Of a DNA stretch of 47,834 nt, positions 16,400 to 24,598 are shown in pieces; positions within the stretch are counted from its first letter, which is position 1; every line of letters starts with the position of its first letter. The stretch is from NCBI GenBank assembly GCA_016217695.1, contig JACRHE010000164.1, positions 1-47,834 on the forward strand. The letters are read 5' to 3'. This DNA is from Nitrospirota bacterium (GTDB lineage: Bacteria; Nitrospirota; Thermodesulfovibrionia; Thermodesulfovibrionales; UBA6898). The notes below the pieces were generated by a model that saw only the letters and a program-made list of their open reading frames with translations, had not been told where the DNA came from and made no database searches. The position numbers and the translations under genes are program-made.

Positions 16400-16603
16400 T
16401 GTAAGAAATATAAGATAAGCCAACTGGATTGAACCCCTCCGGCATCATAGAATGTCCTAAAAAAGACAATAATATCATTTACTTAGCGTCAAGCGACCAA
16501 GGCTTTCCCCGAGTTAAGAAACTTATAAGATATAAGCCAACTATTACAATATATAGTCCAACAATGTTGCAAAAATATAGAAGATATTCCAACAGTATGT
16601 AAC
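16400..16603. repeat. TnsB-binding-like repeats at the transposon end
   Basis: Related sites: ATAAGCCAACT at 16415-16425 and again at 16532-16542, ATAGTCCAACA at 16553-16563, ATATTCCAACA at 16584-16594. The first lies 15 bases from the TGT tip. The last three are spaced 21 and 31 bases apart, and the innermost is next to the tnsA promoter, which would allow TnsB to repress its own operon. Confidence 0.65.
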
Positions 16604-16606
16604 TTC

Positions 16607-16634
16607 TTGAAAAAATTGGCCTAATCGCTATAAT
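16607..16634 (+). promoter_or_regulatory. tns operon promoter
   Basis: TTGAAA (16607-16612), 16 bases, TATAAT (16629-16634). Transcription should start about position 16641, only two or so bases before the tnsA ATG at 16643, so the message may be leaderless; there is no ribosome site in front of that ATG. Confidence 0.6.
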
Positions 16635-16642
16635 TCTTTATT

Positions 16643-17299
16643 ATGGGGGCCAGGAAGATTCCGATAGGCATACGCACGCTGACAGCGGACTTCTACAGCT
16701 TTAAAAACCGTTGCCACGTACCGTGCGAATCTCTTCTGGAGAGAGACTTCTACCTCACACTTGAGTTCAAGAAAGAGGTTCTATCCTATAAAGCCCAGCC
16801 CGTTAGGATACACAAGAAGGGTCGTAAAAAATCCATCTATCCTGATTCTCTTGTGACCTTTACTCCGCAGTCCGGCTGCCGGCCACTTCTTGTAGAGGTC
16901 AAGGACTCTCAGGACCTTGATGACCCTGAAAAAGCCACAGAGATCAAACTGAAGGCCGCAAGCTGCCGAGAATACGCGGAGAATCAAGGTTGGGACTTCC
17001 AACTCGTGACCGACAAGGATATCCGAGGCGTCAGGCTCGACAACTATAAGTTCTTATATAAATACACCACTTCTCCTTCCACACTCCCGCAGTACCGTGA
17101 GACCATCATCCTTAGGTTGACGGAAAACGGTCCCATGAGCGTTACGATGCTAATGGAAGGACTCTTCCAGGACAAGATGGAGAGGAGCCGGGCCCTGCGT
17201 TGTCTGTGGCACCTGGTGCGCGCCGGGGAGACTATAATCAATATGGACAAGCCGTTAACAAATTCAAGCATGGTGGAGGTAAGCGATGCCGACGCTTAA
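16643..17299 (+). CDS. tnsA: TnsA-like transposon endonuclease
   Basis: TnsA cuts the 5' ends of Tn7-type elements, so that transposition is cut-and-paste. The 218-residue protein has the restriction-endonuclease-like core: acidic residues in ESLLERDFY (E29, E33), D68 in YPDSLV, and E85 and K87 in LLVEVKDS. A C-terminal winged-helix-like part follows from about residue 130. It overlaps tnsB by 14 bases. There is no ribosome site before ATG 16643, in line with a leaderless start. Confidence 0.9.
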   Translation: MGARKIPIGIRTLTADFYSFKNRCHVPCESLLERDFYLTLEFKKEVLSYKAQPVRIHKKGRKKSIYPDSLVTFTPQSGCRPLLVEVKDSQDLDDPEKATEIKLKAASCREYAENQGWDFQLVTDKDIRGVRLDNYKFLYKYTTSPSTLPQYRETIILRLTENGPMSVTMLMEGLFQDKMERSRALRCLWHLVRAGETIINMDKPLTNSSMVEVSDADA

Positions 17300-19193
17300 A
17301 CTTGGTCAAGGTAATATAGTTTATAAAGGAGATCGAAAGTACGAGGTCATTAAACATATGAACTTCAAGTCGATCCTGGTGAAGGATACGGAGACAGGCA
17401 AGATCGAGGCGGTGCCGCTGGGGCATCTCCGCGCCGAGCCGGAAAAAGCCCGAAAAGAGAAGCACGGTGAGGATGCGAAGCCGGAATTCATAAGCGATGC
17501 CCATTGGGAGATCGCCAAGCAACGGCTGGAGATCATCAAGCCCTTACTCTTTCGACGCCGAAGAAAGGAAGAGGTCCTCGCGAGGGCCGGCGAGTTCGGG
17601 CTGAATGTTACGACGCTTTACGAATGGATCGGCGCTTTCGAAACAACGGGCAGGTTAGATCTACTTGCCCCTCTTTATACCAAAAGAGGCGGGAAAGGTA
17701 AGTCGAGGCTAAAGCCTGAGGTGGAAGCCGTAATCGAGAACACGATCAAAGAAATATTGGAAAAAGGCCAACGCACGACGCTGGACCGGGTCATGGAGGA
17801 GGTCAAAAAGCAGTGTGAGGCGGTAGGCCTTGTTATTCCACATAAGATGACGGTCAGAAGAAGACTGATCGGTCGTTCAAAGACTAAGTTAAAGAAGATA
17901 TTAAAGGGGGAAAAAATGAGCCGTCCGATAAGAGGTAAACATGAGGTTTCGGTGCCGCTTGAAGAGATCCAGGTGGACGAGAGCCCCCTAGACGTCATAG
18001 TTGTGGACGAAAAACACAGGCTGCCTATCGGCCGGGGATTCATAACCATTAGCACCGACGTTTGCGCGAGGGTAGTATATGGCTTCTGCGTTCACCTTGA
18101 ACACCCGAGTTTCTTTACCTTCGGGCGGTGCATGAGCATGGGCATCCTGCCTAAGGATGGGTACCTTCGCAATATCGGCGTAAAAGGAGACTGGCCGGTA
18201 TGGGGTCTTCCCGAAGGCGTGACTATCCATACTGACAACGCGAAGTGGTACCGCGGAAAGGATATGAAGAGATTCGGCGACACTTATAACCTCTCTGTGA
18301 CATTCCGGCCGAAAAAAATCCCGGAGGCCGGCGGACACATCGAGAGGCTGATAAAAACCATCAACCACAAGCTGCACGAACTCCCGGGTTCTACTTATTC
18401 CAATCCGCAGAAAAGGGGAGATTACGACTCTGAACGCTGGGCTGTCTTGACTCTTAAAGAGCTTGAGAAGTGGATCGTGGAATGGATCGTCAATGTCTAT
18501 CATCGTAAGGAGCACAGCAGCCTCGATGGAATGTCCCCCATTCAGCGGTGGGAGGAAGGCATTCGTGGCAACGATACGGCGCCAGGCATCGGGCTGCCCG
18601 ACATAATCCAGGGGGACGAGGCGGAGTTTCTAAGGATCAGCCTTCTGCCGACTATCGAGAGGACGATCCAGAGAGGCGACGTAACAATTGAGCGCATTCC
18701 CTATTTCCATGAGGCGCTTGTCGCTGTCTGTGAGCAGGAGTGGGGCAACAGGACTAAGCTGCATCGCTTCAAAAGGGATTTGCGGGACATCAGCTTTCTA
18801 TATTACCTGGACGAGGATCACAGGACCTACTTCAGGATCCCCTACCGAAATCCCGGATGGCCTCCTATGTCGGTATGGGAGCTCAGGAAGGTCAGAAAGA
18901 TGCTCAGGGAAAAGCATATCTCGGATCAGGACCCGGAGAAGATCTTCGATGCCTACGAGCGTATGCGGAACATCGAGGAGGAAGCGGCCGCAAAAACAAA
19001 GACGGCCCGGCGGTCGCAGGAAATGAAGAGGCATCACACTGAGCAGTTAAAGCGTGAAGCTGCTGAGAGTAAGAGCGAAGCGAAGGACAACCAAACCGAG
19101 AGGATACGAAGCATATTCGCCAATGCTAAACCTGCTAAAAACATAAGAATCGCCGGTAAATGGGACAGAGAGAAAGGAGAAAATGATGACTGA
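17286..19193 (+). CDS. tnsB: TnsB-like DDE transposase
   Basis: TnsB binds the transposon ends and joins their 3' ends to target DNA. The 635-residue protein has N-terminal helix-turn-helix DNA-binding parts (about 70-200), then an RNase H fold with D231 (QVDESPLD), D317 (IHTDNAKW) and E353 (GGHIERL), and a beta-barrel and Lys/Glu-rich C-terminal tail (about 560-635) of the kind that contacts TnsC. ATG 17286 has GGAGG upstream and overlaps tnsA. The tail overlaps tnsC by 11 bases. Confidence 0.93.
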   Translation: MPTLKLGQGNIVYKGDRKYEVIKHMNFKSILVKDTETGKIEAVPLGHLRAEPEKARKEKHGEDAKPEFISDAHWEIAKQRLEIIKPLLFRRRRKEEVLARAGEFGLNVTTLYEWIGAFETTGRLDLLAPLYTKRGGKGKSRLKPEVEAVIENTIKEILEKGQRTTLDRVMEEVKKQCEAVGLVIPHKMTVRRRLIGRSKTKLKKILKGEKMSRPIRGKHEVSVPLEEIQVDESPLDVIVVDEKHRLPIGRGFITISTDVCARVVYGFCVHLEHPSFFTFGRCMSMGILPKDGYLRNIGVKGDWPVWGLPEGVTIHTDNAKWYRGKDMKRFGDTYNLSVTFRPKKIPEAGGHIERLIKTINHKLHELPGSTYSNPQKRGDYDSERWAVLTLKELEKWIVEWIVNVYHRKEHSSLDGMSPIQRWEEGIRGNDTAPGIGLPDIIQGDEAEFLRISLLPTIERTIQRGDVTIERIPYFHEALVAVCEQEWGNRTKLHRFKRDLRDISFLYYLDEDHRTYFRIPYRNPGWPPMSVWELRKVRKMLREKHISDQDPEKIFDAYERMRNIEEEAAAKTKTARRSQEMKRHHTEQLKREAAESKSEAKDNQTERIRSIFANAKPAKNIRIAGKWDREKGENDD

Positions 19194-20082
19194 CCAGGAG
19201 TACTATGAAATGCTATTGCCCGAGTCTCGACGGGCTATCGACTTCGACCTTGAAGACAAGATCAACTTCGTATTGAGTGGGAAGTTTATCCCTTACAGGA
19301 CAGCTGATGGCATTCTTCAGACGATGGAGGCTCTTCTGAAAGAACCCCGGAAGTCGCGGATGCCCTGCCTGGTCGTTTACGGAGACAGCAACAACGGCAA
19401 GACAAGCATTATCGATGAGTTCGTCGATAGGCATCCGCCTACGGATGGGCTTGAGAGCGATCCTTTGCCTGTGATCGACGTTGAGGCGCCCGGGGGCCCC
19501 GACACTTCGGCGCTTTACAACAACATTCTCGACAAGATTCTTATCCCTTATAAGAAGAGTCACACCTTGTCTCAAAAGGAGCACCTCATCAAATACCATT
19601 GTGCGAATCTCGGGACGAGAATGTTGATCATCGACGAGATTCATAACAGTCTTGCCGGCACGCCGGCTAAGAGGGCCTTTTTTATGAACTCGGTAAAGGG
19701 ACTGGGCAACCAACTGAGATTGAATATCGTCGTCTTCGGCGTTTCTACTGCGTTATTGGCGACGAGCACGGACGAGCAGATACAGAGCAGGTTCAGGCCG
19801 ATAAAGTTGCCCAAGTGGTTGCTCGATGAGGAATATGCAAATCTCCTGGCCAGTCTGGAGCTCACCCTTCCCTTCAAAAAACATCCGGGGATATCCACGA
19901 ACGCCGAGCTGGCCACCAAGATTTATGATATAAGCGGCGGAGTGCTTGGATATGTCGTGGAGATCGTCAATAAGTGCGCGGTGAATGCCTTGGAGAAAGG
20001 TAGAGAGAGGGTCGGCCTTGATGATCTCAGGGAAATCCAGTTCATCAGCCCGTCTGAGCGGCGGGCTATCGAGCAGATTTGA
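19183..20082 (+). CDS. tnsC: TnsC/TniB-like AAA+ regulator
   Basis: TnsC is the ATPase that assembles on target DNA and links the target selector to TnsAB. The 299-residue protein has Walker A GDSNNGKT (67-74) and Walker B LIIDE (148-152), with a sensor-like segment at VFGVSTALLA. At 299 residues it is close to the short TniB/TnsC form rather than Tn7 TnsC (about 555). ATG 19183 follows AGGAGA and overlaps tnsB. It probably pairs with the TniQ encoded next. Confidence 0.92.
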   Translation: MMTDQEYYEMLLPESRRAIDFDLEDKINFVLSGKFIPYRTADGILQTMEALLKEPRKSRMPCLVVYGDSNNGKTSIIDEFVDRHPPTDGLESDPLPVIDVEAPGGPDTSALYNNILDKILIPYKKSHTLSQKEHLIKYHCANLGTRMLIIDEIHNSLAGTPAKRAFFMNSVKGLGNQLRLNIVVFGVSTALLATSTDEQIQSRFRPIKLPKWLLDEEYANLLASLELTLPFKKHPGISTNAELATKIYDISGGVLGYVVEIVNKCAVNALEKGRERVGLDDLREIQFISPSERRAIEQI

Positions 20083-21337
20083 AGCGTCTATTGAGCTTGC
20101 CTATAAGGTCAAGAGCTATCGCTTCGATCTGGATAAGCAAAAGTTCAGATATCGTGTAGAGCCAAAGAAAGACGAGCTGCTGAGCTCGTGGATCGTTAGG
20201 GTTGCCCTTGTCCATCTTACCGACCCCGCAACATTTGTGAACCTGTATCTGCCCGCCTGGAGAAATATACTGTGGACGAGGGATATTGATATCGCCGCTG
20301 ACAACACTCTTTTGGACGCTCTCGCCATGAAAAGCGGGATTGAGCATAGAGAGCTTTACAACCATACTATCCGGGCTTACGAAGGATATCTGTCCGAAAC
20401 AATCAATCCAAAGACGAGGAATCCATTCGTTCAGTCCCTGAAGAGTCGAGGTCGCGTTAAACTGGGCTACGGGATCAGGTTTTGCCCGAAATGCCTTCAG
20501 AAAGACGCGGAGCCCTATTTCAGGAGAAAGTGGAGACTCTCCTTCTCAACCGCATGCGTCACACATAACTGCTTCTTGCTGGATAGATGCCCTTATTGCG
20601 GGACCCCGGTTACTTTGTGTCGAAGCTTTTTGGGAAAAGTGTTCCCTGTATGCAGTAGGTGTCGGCTTGATTTCAGAACTGCGAATTCGGAGGATGTCGA
20701 TCAAGGGTCTTACGGACTGGAGGCTATCAGGAGACTCTATGAGATCTTGGATACGGGTATGTTTAGGTTTGTGAACAGATATGCGTATTCATTTCTCTTT
20801 TTCAGAGTACTGAGGCAGTTTGTACGGATAACGAAATTCCAGGGTTATATCAGAGGTCTATTGAATCACGAAGTCTTGACGGAGAGTATCGATTTTACAG
20901 TTAAGAAACGGCGCAAGAATATAATCGACTATATACCCATTAGGGAACAGTATCTTGTGTTTTCCGGCCTGATGAAGCTGTTCGAGAATTATCCTCAAAA
21001 CTTTCTATCGTTTTGTAGTCTCAACCACTTGCGGTTTACCGACCTCTGCAGAGACATTGCTCTATTGCCCTTCTGGTATGCCGAGGTCGTAGATAGGCTC
21101 AATCGAGGAGGCAAAAAGATCAACATCAAAGAAGTGCGCAATGCAATAGCCTATTTGAGTAAGAAGCAGGGGTGGACCTGCAAGGAGCATGTATCTAAAA
21201 TCATGGGGGTATATCTGGATTACGGGAAGACGAAGGGGCTCAGAGAGTTATTTTATAGCGGCGGTTCTGGCCGTCTTCCAGGACAAATGGAACTTGACAC
21301 CCTAATCCTTTGCCCTGATGAAAAAGTAATATATTAG
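20021..21337 (+). CDS. tniQ: TniQ-family target selector (TnsD-like)
   Basis: TniQ/TnsD proteins choose the insertion site. The conserved N-terminal block begins near RVEPKKDELLSSWI. A zinc-binding set follows: CPKC, TACVTHNC, CPYCGT and CSRC. The C-terminal half would bind the target, here plausibly a site in comM. The start is uncertain: ATG 20021 (438 residues) has GAGAGG about ten bases upstream, and an earlier in-frame ATG at 19985 is possible; both overlap tnsC. The length is longer than TniQ of Tn5053-type elements and shorter than Tn7 TnsD. Confidence 0.85.
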   Translation: MISGKSSSSARLSGGLSSRFEASIELAYKVKSYRFDLDKQKFRYRVEPKKDELLSSWIVRVALVHLTDPATFVNLYLPAWRNILWTRDIDIAADNTLLDALAMKSGIEHRELYNHTIRAYEGYLSETINPKTRNPFVQSLKSRGRVKLGYGIRFCPKCLQKDAEPYFRRKWRLSFSTACVTHNCFLLDRCPYCGTPVTLCRSFLGKVFPVCSRCRLDFRTANSEDVDQGSYGLEAIRRLYEILDTGMFRFVNRYAYSFLFFRVLRQFVRITKFQGYIRGLLNHEVLTESIDFTVKKRRKNIIDYIPIREQYLVFSGLMKLFENYPQNFLSFCSLNHLRFTDLCRDIALLPFWYAEVVDRLNRGGKKINIKEVRNAIAYLSKKQGWTCKEHVSKIMGVYLDYGKTKGLRELFYSGGSGRLPGQMELDTLILCPDEKVIY

Positions 21338-21831
21338 AAAGGAGGATTGGAATAAAATGACTCAAGCTGCCACCAAGCTCCACTGTGGGTTGCGCAAGTA
21401 CTAAGAAATGACAGTGATGCTAATTTTTAGGAAACGACCAAGTACTCTCAATGATTTTCTCAATGCGGGTTTAAAATAGCATGTTTCCTCGAAGCTACAA
21501 CCTGGCATACGATGATATTCACATTATTCAGTGGTTACCACTGATATCATGCATATTAAAAGAGCTGTTATTCAATTATCGTTGGCAAATCTATTTTAGG
21601 ATGAAGGCGATAGATGAGATCGAAGTGTATGAAATGTTACGGCAGACTGCAATACTTACCTTGGTGGCCAAGGCTGGCCCCGCCCCGGGCAGGGTCCCTG
21701 ACCAGGGGTCGGCCCTGCCGAGGGCTTCCCAAAGCGCGCCACGCGCTTCGCTCCAGCCATTGGATGGTGTCGAGTTGAAATTCTCTGAAAGAAGGATTAA
21801 ATGTGGCTCTCTTTGCTAGGCAAGAGATCAA
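21338..21831. other. Region after tniQ: leader-size ORF and GC-rich hairpins
   Basis: A 14-codon frame starts at ATG 21357 behind GGAGG and ends at TAA; it could be a decayed gene start. At 21659-21673 CCTTGG-TGG-CCAAGG forms a hairpin, and GGCAGGG (21688-21694) pairs with CCCTGCC (21713-21719). The GC-rich patch (about 21660-21770) stands out against AT-rich flanks. No coding call is supported. Confidence 0.3.
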
Positions 21832-22548
21832 ATGAAAATGGACGGACATATTGCTCCTTTGGTTGATGCGCTAAACAGCATCCCGGGATTAACAACACAT
21901 TATAGTTGCCACGGGCATTTCGGTCGACCCAACCCATGGGTGATATTTTCGGCGGACGATTTATTACTTCCTTATGTCCTTTGGAAGCGGCTGAAAAAGG
22001 TTTGCAAATCTTACCGCCCTAGTGGATTGAAGTATTTCTGGACTATAAAACCGTGGTTCAGCTTTTATGGCGGCCGCCCGGGATTTCAAATGGTCGGAAA
22101 ACCGGTTGGGCACTACGGTTTTTTATCGAGAGGTTGTCTTCAAAAAGAAACTAATAGCCTCAAGGAGATGATCTTTCTTGATTATCAAAAGAATAGCGAT
22201 AAGGACCATTGTAAATATGCCGGAGATAAACAGAGAATTTCTATAGATCCAACTTCTGCCAGGATTTTTCGTATCGCAACTTGGACACCTCTGAGCATCA
22301 GAAGCAATACTGCTTCTGCAAACATGACATTCAACGAGCTTTGCCATGAGGTAATTTATCAGATGGGCAGAATCAAGTCAAACAGAAGAAGCGAAATAAT
22401 CATAACGTCGCCATTATATGCCGGATCTCATTTGTGGACCATAGTAGATATACTTGAAGCACTCAACTTCGAAGATGCGTTTAAGCGGAGCCCTGAGTTC
22501 GAAGGACATTTTCTTGAAGGAGATAGCGTTCTTCTGAAGATTACATGA
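21832..22548 (+). CDS. Hypothetical protein with a SCxGH motif domain
   Basis: This frame encodes 238 residues. The first 80 are protein-like: VDALNSIPGLTTHYSCHGHFG resembles small domains in which an SCxGH motif follows a PG turn, seen in uncharacterised bacterial proteins. The middle part (residues about 98-172) is antisense to a convincing zinc-ribbon/TM gene on the minus strand (22123-22347), so either two genes truly overlap or this frame is composite. The C-terminal part (SPLYAGSHLWTIVDILEAL) again looks protein-like. Start codon choice between ATG 21832 and ATG 21838 is open. No function is assigned. Confidence 0.5.
   Translation: MKMDGHIAPLVDALNSIPGLTTHYSCHGHFGRPNPWVIFSADDLLLPYVLWKRLKKVCKSYRPSGLKYFWTIKPWFSFYGGRPGFQMVGKPVGHYGFLSRGCLQKETNSLKEMIFLDYQKNSDKDHCKYAGDKQRISIDPTSARIFRIATWTPLSIRSNTASANMTFNELCHEVIYQMGRIKSNRRSEIIITSPLYAGSHLWTIVDILEALNFEDAFKRSPEFEGHFLEGDSVLLKIT
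22123..22347 (-). CDS. Small zinc-ribbon membrane protein, antisense within another ORF
   Basis: The 74-residue protein begins MAKLVECHVCRSSIASD and has CHVC and CPSC pairs spaced as in zinc ribbons, then a basic segment and one membrane helix (about 39-57) ending in KK. This layout is common among small bacterial proteins and unlikely to arise by chance on an antisense strand. No clear ribosome site precedes the ATG. It lies wholly inside the 21832-22548 frame on the opposite strand. Confidence 0.5.
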   Translation of the reverse strand: MAKLVECHVCRSSIASDAQRCPSCDTKNPGRSWIYRNSLFISGIFTMVLIAILLIIKKDHLLEAISFFLKTTSR

Positions 22549-22590
22549 CGGAGCGCACCGAATTACGCTGGACCTCGACATCTGTCGACA

Positions 22591-22725
22591 GAGTCAAGGA
22601 AGAACCTTGTCTTTGGAGATACTGTATTGACTCCTCCGTCGGTCAGCTCGTCGCTTGCCGATATAGGCGGTGTCTTATCAAGGATTACGGTAAAAAGCTT
22701 TCCCGTCTCTGTGTTTAAGACAGAC
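22591..22725 (-). pseudogene. Fragment of the Rhs protein's Ig-like region
   Basis: The DNA closely matches 26842-26982 inside the large Rhs gene: long shared words include CTTGTCTTTGGAGATAC and TTGACTCCTCCGTCGGTCA, with a short internal deletion (the GCTGTCTCA part) and base changes. It encodes part of the loop repeated in OmpL47/Ig-like repeats. It has no start or frame of its own, so it is debris of a paralogue or a recombination product. Confidence 0.8.
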
Positions 22726-22759
22726 CCATCAGCGGGGCTTGATTAGTTGTCTGCTTTTG

Positions 22760-22775
22760 TGTAATATGTCTTACA
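22760..22775. promoter_or_regulatory. Dyad in the ParDE-like promoter
   Basis: TGTAA, six bases, TTACA lies just upstream of the antitoxin ribosome site (GGAGG at 22780). It could be the antitoxin operator. Confidence 0.4.
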
Positions 22776-22793
22776 TATAGGAGGCAAAAACAA

Positions 22794-23063
22794 ATGAGCA
22801 CGACAATTACAATTCGCATTGATCCCAAAATTAAAGACCGTCTCGAAAAGCTAGCGAAGGTTACGGACAGATCAATGTCATATTTCGTAAGTCATGCGCT
22901 TGAACAGGTCTTAGAGCAAGAAGAATGGCAAATAGGTGAGATAAAGCGCAGGGTTGAACTTGCGGACAAGCCGGGTGCAAAGTTCATTCCTCATGAGGAC
23001 ATTGAGGTATGGCTAAAGTCATGGGGCAAAACAAAGGAGAGGAAGCCGCCTAAATGCGGATAG
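22794..23063 (+). CDS. Ribbon-helix-helix antitoxin (ParD/RHH type)
   Basis: This 89-residue protein starts with a beta strand (TTITIRIDPKIKDRLEKLA) and a second helix (SMSYFVSHALEQVL), the RHH fold. The tail after residue 50 is charged, with a Trp-rich end (VWLKSWGK) that would wrap the toxin. GGAGG precedes ATG 22794 by nine bases. It overlaps the toxin gene by ten bases, so the two are translationally coupled. Confidence 0.88.
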   Translation: MSTTITIRIDPKIKDRLEKLAKVTDRSMSYFVSHALEQVLEQEEWQIGEIKRRVELADKPGAKFIPHEDIEVWLKSWGKTKERKPPKCG

Positions 23064-23338
23064 AGTGGTTGCCCGAGGCAGGCCAGGACCTTGTTGAAAT
23101 TCGGCGCTTTATAGCGGCGGATCATCCGGGCGTTGCTGCACAAGTGGCTAAACGTATTCTTCATACCTTCGCCTATCTCCGTAATCATCCGGAGATAGGC
23201 AGGGTAGGACGGCTTCCGGGCATACGTGAACTGGTAATTCCCGGCCTTCCCTATATCGTACCGTACAGGGTAAAAGGTATGGCGATAGTAATACTAGGCG
23301 TTCTCCACTCAGCCCAAGAATGGCCAAAGGAGCTTTAA
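23054..23338 (+). CDS. RelE/ParE-superfamily toxin
   Basis: The 94-residue protein has the ParE pattern: a first strand and helix (RIEWLPEAGQDLVEIRRFI), the HPEIGRVGRLPGIREL segment typical of ParE toxins, and the closing strand-turn VIVPYRVKG-like part followed by a VLHSAQEWP end. ParE proteins poison gyrase, RelE types cut mRNA on ribosomes; sequence alone favours ParE. The module sits between two Rhs fragments, suggesting it was inserted into that debris. Confidence 0.88.
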   Translation: MRIEWLPEAGQDLVEIRRFIAADHPGVAAQVAKRILHTFAYLRNHPEIGRVGRLPGIRELVIPGLPYIVPYRVKGMAIVILGVLHSAQEWPKEL

Positions 23339-23442
23339 TGGGAATCATGGCAACGCTCGATTTACAATAACTCGTCAAACAGGAAAAGAGTATTCCTAAA
23401 ATTAGTTTTCTGCATGACGACATGACCAGCCCTCCCTCTTTT

Positions 23443-23808
<366 letters not shown>

Positions 23809-24100
23809 TGAGCAACTACCACGTTTATCTTCCTCGCATCTGTCTCATAAGCCAGCCTATATCTTTCAAACGTTGAAACAACCCTTGCCGACAGGCTCCA
23901 TTTGGCCTGCCAGATCTTAAGCAATTCGTCCAGAGACAGTCTTACGGCTGTAACATCGGCCGAGATCTGCTCAAGCTCCTTAATGGCGCTAAGAATATAG
24001 CTTAGATTGAGCTGCGCCTCAGCCTTTGTGATTCCTTGATGATCCGTTATAAGATTCAGATAGTCAAGGGCAGCAGCCACGTGAGCCGCATCGGCAAATT
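23809..24100 (-). pseudogene. Fragment of the Rhs protein's helical pre-core region
   Basis: The DNA is highly similar (I estimate close to 90% by eye) to 25385-25680 in the large Rhs gene. Encoded words such as LITDHQGITK, AQLNLS and LLKIWQAKW are shared. It lacks a ribosome site and the Rhs core that should follow, and ends in unrelated residues. Its order relative to the fragment at 22591 is reversed compared with the intact gene, so the debris has been rearranged. Confidence 0.82.
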
Positions 24101-24118
24101 CTCAAATTAATCGATGCA

Positions 24119-24598
24119 TCATTTTATAGGCCATGGATCGACCATCGGTCTTTGATCGACGACTCCGTGCAAGTATGTTATTCTCTCGCCTAGTTCTTTC
24201 AGCTGCTTCTTTGTCAGCACAAAGGTTTGCTTGGTATCCTCTCGCATAACAACCCCGTAGTAATCCACCAAATATATTAAATCTTTTTCTACATTTCCCT
24301 TTAGTTTTACCTTGAGCCTAATCCTATCTTGAGCAAGAGGTTTTTTTGCTGGCTGCTTTTCCATCAGACCACGTAGCGTCCCAATAAATGCATGTTGGCC
24401 ATAGAACCAAATGCTATAGTCCTGCCACTTTTCAATACTCTCCGAAGTGTCAGGGCCATATGGAACTACGTCAAAATCTATATAATAAATTCTCATGGTC
24501 GGCTCAGATGGCATTGTGTTTTCACCAAACGTGTTGTTAACGAGAAGGTGGACCACCAAAATAACGAGAACAGGTATTGACCTTATTCTGTTATTCAT
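24119..24598 (-). CDS. Exported candidate immunity protein for the Rhs zincin toxin
   Basis: This 159-residue protein has a signal peptide (hydrophobic PVLVILVVHLLV, cleavage near residue 25) and a soluble mature part ending VVDQRPMVDPWPIK. The start overlaps the Rhs stop by eight bases (ATGAATAA), the position where Rhs and other polymorphic toxins keep their immunity gene. Export would place it in the periplasm, where it could block a protease delivered there. I do not recognise the family, and immunity is inferred from position, size and export. Confidence 0.65.
   Translation of the reverse strand: MNNRIRSIPVLVILVVHLLVNNTFGENTMPSEPTMRIYYIDFDVVPYGPDTSESIEKWQDYSIWFYGQHAFIGTLRGLMEKQPAKKPLAQDRIRLKVKLKGNVEKDLIYLVDYYGVVMREDTKQTFVLTKKQLKELGERITYLHGVVDQRPMVDPWPIK

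Larger units (their letters stand above)
16400..21337 (+). mobile_element. Tn7-like transposon, transposition module and one end (other end not in view)
   Basis: The end starts with TGT at 16400, inside comM. Repeats with the core AGCCAACT or TCCAACA lie in the first 205 bases, then tnsA, tnsB, tnsC and tniQ run inward as a tight overlapping operon. This is the Tn7 layout with the TnsA side at the end and cargo behind tniQ. There is no tnsE and no second TniQ (TnsD) in view. The likely duplicated target is CCGCC (16395-16399) or ACCGC shifted by one. The outer end is not identified, so cargo may extend to 47834 or beyond. Confidence 0.85.

Noticed and set aside
21481-21819. 112-residue plus-strand frame after tniQ
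   Set aside because: Composition changes abruptly in the GC-rich patch; it has no ribosome site and no recognisable domain.
22760-22775. Right end of the Tn7-like element (last bases resemble the inverse of the left end: ATATGTCTTACA against ATATTTCTTACA)
   Set aside because: No TnsB-like repeats lie just inside it, the next bases (TATAG) do not match the CCGCC or ACCGC flank, and no comM sequence follows. It is better read as a ParDE-like operator.
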